The translations under genes were made by a program, and so were the position numbers. From the NCBI GenBank assembly GCA_963576475.1, contig OY754980.1:23783934-23847933 (forward strand): DNA of 64,000 bases. The letters are read 5' to 3'. The DNA comes from Molanna angustata (lineage: Eukaryota; Arthropoda; Insecta; Trichoptera; Molannidae). This document shows, piece after piece, positions 44,325 to 54,717 of this stretch (position 1 is the stretch's first letter; the number at the start of each line of letters is the position of its first letter). Below the pieces are notes generated by a model that made no database searches, had not been told where the DNA came from, and saw only the letters and a program-made list of their open reading frames with translations.

Positions 44325-44825
44325 ATTTATTAATTTATTTTGAAACTTCTTGTACATATGATAAATACACTGGCGGCCTTATTGACAAATGGCAATTTCT
44401 TCCAACCAACCAGAGTAAATGTTAAATATACAAAACAATGTGTACTATGGCAATAAGTTAATCACATTACAAAATAAATAAAGATATCAGAAGAAAAGTA
44501 AAAAAAAACAAAGAAGATAGCATATAAGAACAATTCATAGCAATGATAGGAAAACTAAAGGATAAAGAAAGGAAGATGTAATCAGATGTTGACAGATAAA
44601 TATTTTTGCTTTTGTCTTTTCTTTAAGATGTTTAGTGAGATAGACGACGTAATATCAGGACTTAGGCTATTCCAAAGTCTAGCTGAATGTACTTCAAATG
44701 AAGAGCAAAAAAAATCAGAACTATGAATAGGGATAGATATTAAAGCACGTTCAGCAGATCGAAGTGGACGCCCGTGGTTTGAAAGATAAGTGAATTTGTT
44801 TGAAATATCTCAAGACAATTTTAAA
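44325..44825 (-). mobile_element. LINE E: C-terminus and 3' end related to the SINE3 tail
   Basis: The minus-strand frame from about 44821 to the stop at 44582 reads DISNKFTYLSNHGRPLRSAE, RALISIPIHSSDFFCSSFEV, HSARLWNSLSPDITSSISLN and ILKKRQKQKYLSVNI. The ..S...RLWNSL....... S....K module is the last domain of many LINE ORF2 proteins. The 3' untranslated region ends CTCTGGTTGGTTGGAAGAAA, TTGCCATTTGTCAATAAGGC, CGCCAGTG, then AATAAATTAATAAATAAAC at about 44325. This end aligns with the tails of SINE3. No RT remains. Confidence 0.78.
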
Positions 44826-45819
44826 TATCCGATTGTTGTATGTGTTTTGATATTTTTTCGGTTAATAAAGAATTTGAAAATTTCGGCCAATCGATTTGAG
44901 GAGATTTGAGGATCGTAGAGCAAGGGAGAGACCAGCAAAAAGACGAAGTGACAGCTGGACATTCAGACCGCAAGATGCAGTATCTGACTGAAAAAACAGG
45001 CCTTCGACCTAAAACCAGATGAAGATCGAGAAGATTTGAGGCTGAAATAATGAATTGTACTTTTGATTGATTTTTATCGCCTTTTCTGGACACAAACATA
45101 TAAATGTATAATAAGCGATCGTTTGGAAACCACTCTAATCAAATAAATAACACACTTGTGGTTTACGAAGAAAATAATAAATAAAAAAACACATTTTTTA
45201 TAGCGACATCATAATACCAGAATTTCATCTCATTACACGGGATAAACAAATTCAAATACGAATAATAACCTAATGTTTTGATTTTCGTTTTCACAAATAA
45301 TAATATTTGCGAATTTTGTAGAATATTAACATATTATTTTGCTTTATACATAACTCACGTCTGTCAAACGTTGTCAGATGTTGTCAAATCGTATGATTAA
45401 TATGATAAATGATATGTATCTAGGAGAAATTAATGTTATTCCATACATACTAAGTTCCTAGGTACATATATACATTTATACATCATTATCTCCACAATTC
45501 TGTTGGCACAACATACATTACTTGAATACAATAATACATACTATGTATCAACCTTATTTTGAGTCGTATCAGCGGGATACATTCGTCTTTGAATTATAAA
45601 CAACCCTGATTTATAATGTTTATTTTCATATTAAAATTATGATGATGTGTGATGAGTATGTCATAGGTATTATTTATATTTACGTATGTGCGTGATAATT
45701 TGTATGATATTTTGTAGACAAGCGTGTATGGGCGAAAATATTTATCTTCTTCCAATAAATCCATCATCACCACAATGACAGTGGGTAACATCACCACAGC
45801 GACAACACCATATAGAAAA
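44826..45819. other. Unassigned interval
   Basis: A segment at 44890-45050 is purine-rich on the plus strand (GGAGATTTGAGGATCGTAGA) and opens a minus-strand frame of 92 codons (45099-44821), which I cannot match. The rest is AT-rich. Confidence 0.3.
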
Positions 45820-46395
45820 TACTCCCATAAATATCAATGGAGAAAAGCTGGTGCCAGCTACAAGCGTCAAATTCTTAGGTGTTTACTTTGACAACAAGTT
45901 GTCCAACTAAGACAACTGAAAAGCATTCGTCGAAGGTTACCAAAGAATGAAACAAGAACACTCATAAATGCATTTGTCGTATCTCGGCTTGATTACTGCA
46001 ACGTTATACATGCTGGGTTGCCCTATTATCAGCTCGATATATTATATATGGTGTTTAATGCAGCGGCTAGGCTAATTTACAGCGAAAACAAACGATGTCA
46101 TATACAGACTCTTCTTAACGAACTGCACTGGTTGAAGTGTCCAGAACGAATTGACTACAAAATCTTTCTGATGGTGTTCAATGCTTTGAATGATCTAGCA
46201 CCGAATTACATACAAGAAATATGTCAAAGAAAAGAACTCTCTGGGAGGAACCTCACGCTCAAAGCAAAGACACCTTCTCTAAAAAACTAAAAACAACTTT
46301 GTTTCGCAGAGCATTATAGAATTGAGCTACCAGCGCCCATGGAATGAATGAAACGGCGCTATATAAATTACTTATTATTATTATTATTATTAAAT
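45820..46395 (+). mobile_element. CR1/L2-like LINE, C-terminal part
   Basis: NTPININGEKLVPATSVKFL and GVYFDNKLSN with a stop are followed, after a deletion, by LRQLKSIRRRLPKNETRTLI, NAFVVSRLDYCNVIHAGLP, MVFNAAARLIYSENKRCHIQ, TLLNELHWLKCPERIDYKIF and LMVFNALNDLAPNYIQE. The order RTLI.AFV.SRLDYCN, NAAARL, L..LHWL....RI..K......AL..LAP.Y is diagnostic of CR1/L2-type LINEs. The end GGCGCTATATAAATTACTTA with (TTA)n at 46370-46392 also fits. It is the only member of this clade in the window. Confidence 0.88.
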
Positions 46396-46452
46396 CCATC
46401 TGATATGAGTAATTCAGTCGAGTGGACATTGTTTAAAAAAAAAAGTATGAAT

Positions 46453-46563
46453 TCCCTAAATTAAGCATGAATGCTTGTGCTATAGGTGAACGAAATCGGT
46501 CGTGGCAGGATTCGACTACTGGATTACAAACCCAGCGTGCTAACCGCTCTGCCAACGCCTATC
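46453..46563 (-). mobile_element. SINE2 copy
   Basis: The minus strand gives GGCAGAGCGGTTAGCACGCT, GGATTACAAACCCAGCG region inverted, TCGAATCCTGCCACGACCGA, TTTCGTTCACCTATAGCACA, AGCATTCATGCTTAATTTAG and GG. About seven bases are lost before the B box (GTAGTCGAATCC). The terminal hairpin GCAT..ATGC is intact. Confidence 0.85.
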
Positions 46564-47459
46564 TAAATCTTAGTCCGAGAAATAGCAACGTTTTCGATTA
46601 ATTTTATTTAAATGACTGTTTTTTATATTTCCTTTCTTACTAAGAGGATTAGCCTGAGAGCGGTTGCGTTTACCAGTGCGCATTCTCTTTATAGGTGGAA
46701 ATTGCTGATTTTAACATTGTTTTAATATAATTTGTACTTATATGTTATTTTGTACCTATAAAACTCGTCCTTTTGCGAATCTGTTCCTGAAATATGTAAA
46801 AAAATAATAAAAGAAGAATTTGTTTTTTTAGAATTCATCCCGGGTGTACTTACGGTGAACAAATCTCAGAGCATTATTGTAATCAGACTGATGGTGTAAG
46901 AGCACAAAACGACTTACAAAGATACTATGATACTAAAATCTGCAATTTTCACCTATAGAAAGTGGACGCGCACTGGTAAAGACTTCTTAAATTGTTCCAT
47001 ATTCGTCTCTATTGAGATGTTTAAATTTTTCATAAATAAATAATACTTTTTAATGTTTATTTATTAATGACACTGACCAATATCGGTCGATTAAATGATC
47101 ATCATCAGCATAAATGAACAAACGGTGAAACAAAAAAAAAAGGCTGACTAGTTTCCATTTTTTTAAGTATGTTTATTTTGAGCTATATTCAAATTTAAAC
47201 CCGGATCAACTGATTTCAGTTTATCCGGAAGAATAAGCTCACTTTTGCTCTGTTTGCTCACTTCTAGACCGATTTTATGTTCCGGAAATTAGCATCGAGG
47301 GATATTATTTATCATACTTTTCAAGATAAAACATTATACACAGTCAGAGCTGTGTATCTTAGTTTGTATTGAAAGGAAATTCGTTTTGTTTCCAAGGGAA
47401 AAAGACAATTTTATTTATTCATTAATACTGTTATGGATATCAAAATCGCCGATACACAT
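46564..47459. other. Unassigned interval with an R3 fragment
   Basis: 46985-47035 (TTCCATATTCGTCTCTATTG, AGATGTTTAAATTTTT) matches one edge of repeat R3 on the minus strand. The remainder has no recognised content. Confidence 0.4.
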
Positions 47460-48075
47460 TTTTCTATACTAGTTGCATGTAACACAAAAGATGCAACTGT
47501 CGATGGCGAAAATCTGTATAGTTGAAGAATACGTACCAACTATAAACACTTAAACACAAATTAATAAATATTTTAAGATAATTTGTTTTCTATTATAATA
47601 TAATACATGTATGAATGTATGTCAGGATGGGATAGTATGGAGGTCAGTTATTTTCTTACCCAGAACATGAAATTATATTGGAGATTGAGTATCAAACTAT
47701 TGAGTCGCCGAAGATATTGTGTAGTGTAGACTGCCTTACAAATTGTATGAAACGATGTCGTCACTAAAATCAATTTTAATAAAAATTGTCAAAAAAAGTT
47801 TGAGGTGTTTTAATTTCATATTTTTTATATGAAATTAAACTATCTATTTGTTGTGTTTCGGGTTTTTTCGATATTTTTAAAAACTGCAGAAATATAGGCA
47901 GTTAAACACATAAATTTATCACAAAAAAATGTATTTCTTTAAAAAAATGTTTAAAAAACTCTGGAAATTAAAGAGAAAAAAAATCAAGATTTTGTATTTG
48001 TTTGTTTATATTTACATATACCAATTTTCAGCGGTCTAGCTTATTTAGTTTTTGAGATATAAGTACTATATATTT
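47460..48075 (-). repeat. Interspersed repeat R2, copy C
   Basis: The reverse complement matches copies A and B through ACTGCCTATATTTCTGCAG, TCGTTTCATACAATTTGTAA, GGCAGTCTACACTACACAAT, AGTTTATAGTTGGTACGTAT region and CGCCATCGACAGTTGCATCT. It carries the end missing from copy A but lacks the hairpin-bearing start, being truncated near 48075. Confidence 0.72.
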
Positions 48076-48084
48076 ATTTACTAT

Positions 48085-48155
48085 GACAACAACAAGTAGA
48101 TTACTGCTCCCCGACAATAGTGTGATAAAAAATAAATAAATAAATATCCAGAATG
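48085..48155 (+). mobile_element. Short LINE 3' tail
   Basis: GATTACTGCTCCCCGACAAT, AGTGTGATAAAAAATAAATA and AATAAATA resemble the minus-strand end of the insert at 29313-29512 (AGTAATC, AATAGTCTTTGTGATAAAGG, AAATAAATAAATA). It sits exactly where R2 copy C stops. Confidence 0.45.
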
Positions 48156-48940
48156 CTCTGTTTCTATAGTTTTCTTTTAAAACAACCTCTAACTTTGTTT
48201 TTTTTTTTTAACTTTTTTTTTTTAACCTTGATTACTGCTCATCAAGTTTATATTGTATATTTTTAATTTCTTTTTCAAATAGCAGAAATGCTTATAATGA
48301 GAAAGAGAGTGTACTGAATAAATTGAAAAATATCAACAAAACACAAGCTATCTACTTAACGCCGACCAATCTCTAAAAAATATTCGTATAAGAGATTCAT
48401 CAATAACACACGAAAATGAATGTTAGGAAACTTTGAGTGTATTGAACAGCTATAAATACGCGAGCACAAAACTGCTGTATGTTCAATTAAAGCAAACGCT
48501 TGAACGTAGGTACTATATATATTTTCAGTATTAATTTCCAAGTGAAGTGATGATAAATCATCGCCGCTTACCGCTAACAACGTTCTAAGGTTACATTTGC
48601 TGCGGGAATCCAGGAGGATTAGAGTGTATGTGGGTGTGAGAGAGAGAGAGTTGAAGCTTATTTTAGAAATGCTAATCGATTCTCATAATGGTTTTCGAAA
48701 TGCACTAAATCTGAATTATTTCCTGTTCCACGTTACGGAGATAACTCTCAGATTTACTATCAGAATTATTCGACTCTCACACTACACACGTCAGCTTAAC
48801 GATAGTAAGATAATCCATATCATTTACCAATCTCTTGTGTTGTATGAAATATCTGCATACATTAATTATAAAGAGATATTGTACAATAATAATTGCATGC
48901 ATTAATTGTACAATATCACAGTTGATATAAATTAATGTAT
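48156..48940. other. Unassigned interval with a 13-bp hairpin
   Basis: The arms GATATTGTACAAT (48875-48887) and ATTGTACAATATC (48905-48917) are exact reverse complements, and the 17 bases between are themselves partly palindromic (TGCATGCA). The 102-codon plus-strand frame at 48597-48905 has no recognised domain. Confidence 0.4.
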
Positions 48941-49418
48941 CATAAAAGTAGAGAGCGAATGGCTAGACCAAGTTGAGGAATATTTATACTTGCAGAGTAG
49001 GTATGTTTGAACGGAATGGAAGATCTGATAAAGATATTGAAAGATGATTTGTGGTAGGTAATTGAATAAACGAAGCACTCATACTATTAATATCCGATCC
49101 AGGCATCTCAAAGGAAGCCAAAATTGCAGTACATAATGCAATCGAAGTGCCTACTTTGACGTGTGCCAGTGAAACATGAACCTGAGCAAAGACGCATGAA
49201 AGTAAAATAAATGCTATTGAAATGAGGTCACTTATAGAACGATATAATATGGTCGGTTAAAAATTGAGTATTGAAATTAAAAAATAAAACAGTATGTTTT
49301 AGATTATTGGTCGATAGCTATTTTGCCTTGTTAGGGCATCTTCAAGACTATGATGACATGGGGTTTCTATTGGGTTATTTATATAATGACATAAGGAGAG
49401 AATGTAAGATAAAGAAGG
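48941..49418 (+). mobile_element. LINE A, copy 3, left part (split by LINE F)
   Basis: AAAGTAGAGAGCGAATGGCT, GAATGGAAGATCTGATAAAG, TCTCAAAGGAAGCCAAAATT and ACATAAGGAGAGAATGTAAG match LINE A at 56438-56800 but with many stops. About 117 foreign bases (roughly 49269-49385) interrupt it between TTAAAAATTGAG and GACATAAGG. This copy keeps GAATGGAAGA where the 56.5-kb copy has lost four bases, which helps define that deletion. It stops at AAAGAAGG and resumes at 50791. Confidence 0.8.
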
Positions 49419-50790
49419 CTCTCTTATTTTTCTTGACCTTGTCCTACTTTAGGTAGGGTCAGCTCTCCTAATACTTTGGCGCCATGATGATTTGTCCTGT
49501 ATTGTCGGGGCTGGTATTTGGGTTTTATCCACGAGCTTAATCATACTACCACACCACGTAGATAGTGGACGTCCTTTTCCTATCTTGTTTTCTGGAAGTG
49601 CTAGAGCGGTTTGTACCACATGATCATTTTGCCTTCTCATTACATGTCCATACCATCTGAGTCGGCTCTATGTGAGTTTTTCTGGTATGGGAGCTACTCC
49701 AAAGCTTCCTCTTATTAGCTCATTTCGTATTTTATCAAGCTTTGTCACCCCGCCTGCACATTTTTGCATTTTAATTTCATCAATATGTAGTTTTTGTTTA
49801 TGTGTGCCTTTTACTGTTTAGCATTCCGCGCTATATATCATCACAGGTCTCACAGTTGTTTTGTAAACCTTGCCCTTAGTTTTGAATGACATACGTGGAT
49901 CGCACAGAACGCCCATGAGTGTTCTCCATTTACTCCAAGCCACGATCACCCTGTGGGAGACGTCAGCATCCACACTGGCATCCGTTGAGAGAACCGACCC
50001 TAAGTAAACCAAGTTTGTCATCTTGGGTACGGCAGTGCTATCTGGAAAGCACACCGCCTCGCCGCTACGCCTGATACAACACTGATGTTGTATTCCATAA
50101 ACTCAGTCTTTGTCCTGCTGATACGCAGCCCAAATATCTCGAGTGCTTCAGTCCATTTGATAGGGCCCCTTGCAGTTGGCATACGTTATATGTAATCAGT
50201 ACGATATCATCAGCGTACAACAGACTCTAAGGCAGTGGTGCCTGTACATCTTTTGTGAGATAATCCATCACCATGTTGAATAAAATGGTGATGGTTTATC
50301 TAAGCGCCGATCCCTGATGTACGCCAATGTTGACCTCGAACCTACTGATCAGGCCTGCCAAACTCTTGAGTCTAGAGCCGATATTGTTGTACATGTCTTG
50401 TGTACTGCTCTGGTGTGCTCCGCGCTCTCATAGCCTGCCATACCAATCTTTGAGGAACTCGGTCGAACGTTTACACAGGTCTATGAATACTGAGTACAGG
50501 TTTTTTTTATTCAGTCTATGCTTCTCCATTACGATCCTAACCGCCTATATTGCATCTGAGGTTGATGTAGAAGGGGTGAATCCAAACTGATTAAGTGTTA
50601 TAGTTACAAGTTGCCGTAGTCGTCTGTTTATGATGCTTTTTCAGATTTTTAGAGTATGACATGTAAATTTGATGCCTCTGTAGTTTCCACACTGTGCAAC
50701 ATCTTTATTTTTATAGAATGGTACATGGTGACTATCGCGCCATGATTCTGGAATAAGCGTTGTCTTCATAATAATGTTAAACAATTTTGC
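49419..50790 (-). mobile_element. LINE F: RTE-like retrotransposon nested in LINE A
   Basis: On the minus strand, from 50790: AKLFNIIMKTTLIPESWRDS, HHVPFYKNKDVAQCGNYRGI and KFTCHTLKI (the N-terminal RT approach); FEVNIGVHQGSAL (motif B); LLYADDIVLIT (motif C, YADD codons at 50206-50217); MTNLVYLGSVLSTDASVDAD, VSHRVIVAWSKWRTLMGVLC, DPRMSFKTKGKVYKTTVRPV; then MRRQNDHVVQTALALPENKI and RPLSTWCGSMIKLVDKTQIP with an ending WRQSIRRADPT. Frames are broken by many stops and shifts. The 3' untranslated end has CTTTTTCTTG-type words (reverse strand) at 49430. It is a truncated, dead RTE-type LINE. Confidence 0.87.
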
Positions 50791-51095
50791 TAAGGATATT
50801 ATAAGTGAAATGAATGTGAATGGATCGAGGTGGTTTGGACATATTGAAAGAATGAATGATGAACGACTGACCATAAAAATATACATGGGTGTAAGAGATG
50901 GAGTAAAAAGCAGGGGCCGCCCCAGAAACGGATGACATGACCATGTGAATGATATTAAGAAGCTTGAACAATCGACCAGCATGTATGAGACGATGCATGG
51001 ATGTAAAGGAAGCCAGGAATTTGTGCAAAAATGAGAAAAATGGCGCTCGCTTCTATCTGCTTACCCCGTAAGGGACACGGCGTGATGGTATGTAT
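50791..51095 (+). mobile_element. LINE A, copy 3, right part
   Basis: AAGGATATTATAAGTGAAAT resumes LINE A directly after LINE F. It reads RWFGHIERMNDERLTIKIYM, GVRDGVKSRGRPRNG, a stop, then HDHVNDI, and shifts frame before MHGCKGSQEFVQK. It ends with CCCCGTAAGGGACACGGCGT and GATGGTATGTATCTATG. Together with 48941-49418 it forms one interrupted copy. Confidence 0.85.
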
Positions 51096-52739
51096 CTATG
51101 TATAAATGAATACACAATATTTTGTTACTACATTTTTGCAAACCTCGTTCATACCTTCTATTTTATCTTACATGGAAAATATCAAGACTATCAACTAAGC
51201 TGAATATAGCAAATTAGTAAAAAAAGGGGAAATATAAAGCAATTAAATTGGTTTCAAGGTTCATTGACACTGACTAGTATTTAAATCAGTGTCGATGGAA
51301 GTGGAACTTAAGCCAGTTGTTTATTTGTTACCTAAAAAAATTTTTAATTATCTGAAAAAGATTTCTATGAAAAATTTCCAAGGAGAAATTAAAAAATAAT
51401 ACAACTATGCGAATAATTATGCAATAACTGTATTAATTGAATTCTTCTATCCATTTTGAATGTTTAATCCATTTTTTATAATAAATAACGGTCGACGTTG
51501 CCAAGTATTGTTCAAAAACTGTTTGGTTGCTGCTGACAGTCGAAAAGAAGAAGATGATTATAAATAAAAGTCATATAATGATTATTGAACGAAGTACCTA
51601 AACATAAATTATTTCACTATAATGTAAAACCATCACCTATCAATATTCCAAGATCATATTTTTAGGCGCTCAGTTTATTTGCTTCCCTTTATAAAGGAAT
51701 ATAAGTATACCATTATTATTATTTAAATATCTCAACCTTATCTCAATAATTATAAATTCGAAAAAAACATTAATTTTCATTTGAGGACCGAAAAAGAAAA
51801 TCTTGGTAACTAGGAATAATTCCTGCAATGGGATAGGCAAATGTAGAAATAATATAATGTTTTTATTTATATTCCTACAAATAAATGAAATTAAACGTTT
51901 ATAAAACATTTGTTCTGAGGCGTCTGAGATTGTTATACTAATGACACTTCAAGTAGAAGAATCAGCACTTTTGAAATATCCGAAGATTATACCGAACTAA
52001 TCGGGCATTTGAATAATTATTTTTAAGCTAACTTCAACTAAGGATTCGTCCGTGAAAACGGTCCTGGGGATCGCAGAGGTAATATTTCATTTTATATATT
52101 TTTGCAATTAATTTTCCTAACCCTCCCCCACAGGAATCCGGGCGACTTAAGGCTTCCATAATTATTTCGCCATTTTGTATAAGATAAACGCGAAAAGGGA
52201 CCAACCAATGGGACAGTATTTATCATTAAGTTATTATTGTTATTATTATTATAGTACTTACTGGAATATAACAAAAAAAAGTGTTGTACCTTTATTCTGA
52301 TACCGGGACCGGGACGCTATGGTAGATATTTTTGTTTAAGAGTTCGAAAATATATAAATTTAAAAACCTACTTTTAAAAGAACGAGGTTCAAATTCGACG
52401 TTATTTTTTTTATATAATATCAGTCATTCTCGAATAAAGAAAAACAAACTCCAGTATTATTAAACAATATTGATGTGTATAAAATTTTAAATAACAAAAT
52501 AAAGAATTGTTATTAACATTTTCTGCGATGAATTTGTGCCACATTATGCACAACTTTGTATATTGTGTCACAATTGATAAAAATAACAATTTGTTTATAC
52601 CACAATTGATTTATACTCATGATAAACACGAAGATGCTTGATTTCTAATGTTGATTGGTGGAATATATTTTATAATTTATTATTGAAACCAAACAAAATA
52701 TAACAATATAGTTACAAACATTTAAATAAGTTATATGAA
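51096..52739. other. Unassigned AT-rich interval
   Basis: About 1.6 kb without an assignable gene. CGACGTTGCCAAGTATTG at 51492 through CAGTCGAAAAGAAGAAGATG at 51538 might be a LINE 3' end with a (GAA)n tail. The 79-codon minus-strand frame at 51670-51909 is hydrophobic and low in complexity. Confidence 0.35.
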
Positions 52740-53095
52740 ACTTTTTTTTTATAGGATTATTTGGTATATACCACCTCACTAGGCTGAGCCTGTACCGAGG
52801 TGGCAGATTTTTTTTTTATATCTGACAGAAAAATATTAAACTTGTATTTAACTATTATTTTTTTTTTTTTTTTGTTCCTGTATGATTTGATTTAATTACT
52901 TTTACTTTTATGTTGACTTTGATTTGTATTGATACTTTTTATTTTGTTATAAGTGCTTCCCTCATCAAGCACAAGATTGTAATCTTTTTGATGAGGTACT
53001 GCAGGGAAAAATATGTAAGAATATTATTACTAGTGAATTTATGTATTGATTTGTATTATAAAATATATTAAAAATAAAATAAATAAAAATAAAAC
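52740..53095 (+). mobile_element. LINE 3' untranslated region with two hairpins
   Basis: CCACCTC pairs with GAGGTGG at about 52770-52803, and CCTCATCAA (52960-52968) pairs with TTGATGAGG (52988-52996). The second stem-loop has the same loop start, GCACAAG, as the one at 30633-30668. T-rich stretches lie between the hairpins and before the tail AAATAAAATAAATAAAAATA. No coding sequence is recognisable upstream. Confidence 0.6.
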
Positions 53096-53140
53096 TAAAA
53101 CTTGTTATAAAATATACCTATTATAAAAATAAAATATAAA

Positions 53141-53308
53141 CTATTGTAGCTTGATCATGTTTCCGCAGTATATAATGCCCTTGTTTCTAATCCATGTTTC
53201 TATTGTTTTCTTGTGTTTCAAATTATTCATCAACTGTATGTCCGTTATTTCACTTTTTATCTTATTAAAAATTTTTGGAGCTAAATAATAGTAATGTCTT
53301 TGTCCGAA
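53141..53308 (-). mobile_element. LINE C-terminal fragment (55 codons)
   Basis: An open minus-strand frame from 53308 to the stop at 53141 reads FGQRHYYYLAPKIFNKIKSE, ITDIQLMNNLKHKKTIETWI and RNKGIIYCGNMIKLQ. The GQR.Y.Y.APK.FN.I......I......FK......W motif is the final domain of jockey-like LINE proteins. There is no methionine at its start, consistent with 5' truncation. It lies tail to tail with the 3' end at 52740-53095. Confidence 0.65.
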
Positions 53309-53697
53309 TGTCGTGTTTGTCGTGTTTGTTTGTATTTTTATATGTAAATGTTAAATAAATAATTTAAAAATCTTTTTTTTAAATTAGAAGTTTTGATCAG
53401 AAGATGAAGTTTTTTCGTTAAGGTAGTGTAAATTCAAAATTATAAATTAAATTAGAATTTTATTTTTAAACGCAATTAAAAACACATCAATACGCATCTA
53501 AAATGAAAATAAACCTATAGTCTTAGCGCATTCGCTAGTCTCAGTTGACATTGACAGATTGAGTTGAGATTACTTGTGGATTGAAACAGTATGTTTAATT
53601 TTCAAAATAAAATAATATTTAATTTTACATTTTTTTTTTAATTTAAGATTTTTGAGGATCAACTACAATTTTTTCTTTATTTAATATTTCAACCATT
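53309..53697. other. Unassigned AT-rich spacer
   Basis: Nothing is recognised apart from homopolymer runs. Confidence 0.4.
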
Positions 53698-54154
53698 GAT
53701 CCATACCATCTCGCCATTACCCTATTTGGGGTAGTCAGAGAGAACCGAACGATAGACTCCTCTCTTTTGACATAGATTTCTCACTTCATTCACATCCATG
53801 CTTCGTATCATACACGCTCTTCTGTTATTCTTACTTCTAACGTCTCCATCTTTCAAAATTTCATTTGTGTGACTGTGGCAACTTTTCCTTGGCCGACCTG
53901 TACTATTCGTTCCTCTTTTATCAGCTTTATATGCTTTTTTTGTCACTCATTCTTTCTATGTGGCCAAACCATCTTAGGGCATTTATTTTCATCTTACGAT
54001 ATCTCTTTCAATCATACATTTTCGTCAAATATCCTCCTTTCTTATTCTATCATACATCGTTTTACCGCACATTCGTCTTATTGACTTCATTTCAACCGCT
54101 TTAATTCTACTTTAATGCGTCTTCTGTCATGTCCATGTCTCACTAACATACAAT
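53698..54154 (-). mobile_element. LINE A, short copy 2
   Basis: It carries the same C-terminal part as 16069-16539. The minus-strand frame 53946-53722 reads MTKKAYKADKRGTNSTGRPR, KSCHSHTNEILKDGDVRSKN and NRRACMIRSMDVNEVRNLCQ with KRGVYRSVLSDYPK. Upstream portions (ERMS, SRINAVEMRS equivalents) are in other frames because of small deletions near 53947 and 53995. It starts at the same internal point (the SET of YASET) as the 16-kb copy. Confidence 0.87.
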
Positions 54155-54714
54155 GGAGTCGGTACGACGATACTATAACTAACATTTCTAAGAAATTCCG
54201 TGAAATTTTTCGTTTGCTTAATAAAATATTTTTTTATATGCCAAAAATATTTTTTTATGATTTACCTTATACGATGGAAAAAAGATTTTAAGTGCGTGTT
54301 CAAATTACTTCCCAATAACATACACCACTATATAAGATATTTCAATTTGATAATCAGTTAATTAGTAGAAATAAAAATAGTAATTGAGTTCATAATAAAA
54401 GAGAACTTACAATATTTGTATCTATTTTCAGTTCAAATAAGTCACAATATTATATATGATAAATATACAGATGTTCGCGATGTTTGGGTCGATATTAATT
54501 TTATACTAATTGTTAAAGAGTTGACACTGCAATCGCCTCGTCGGTTGATGCGCGAATGCCGAACCGCGCTGCGTAGTATTCGGTTCAGGAACTGATGTCC
54601 TTCGGCCATCTTCGTTAATATGAATGAGATGCGATAAAATCTTAGGTTTTCATTGTGGTGTAGGTATAGCCTCGCCACAATCTATTACCAGCAGGTAAAG
54701 TTCACAATTTGGAC
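54155..54714. other. Unassigned interval
   Basis: 54500-54680 is less AT-rich and opens a 78-codon minus-strand frame (54678-54442), without a recognised domain. Confidence 0.35.
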
Positions 54715-54717
54715 TTA

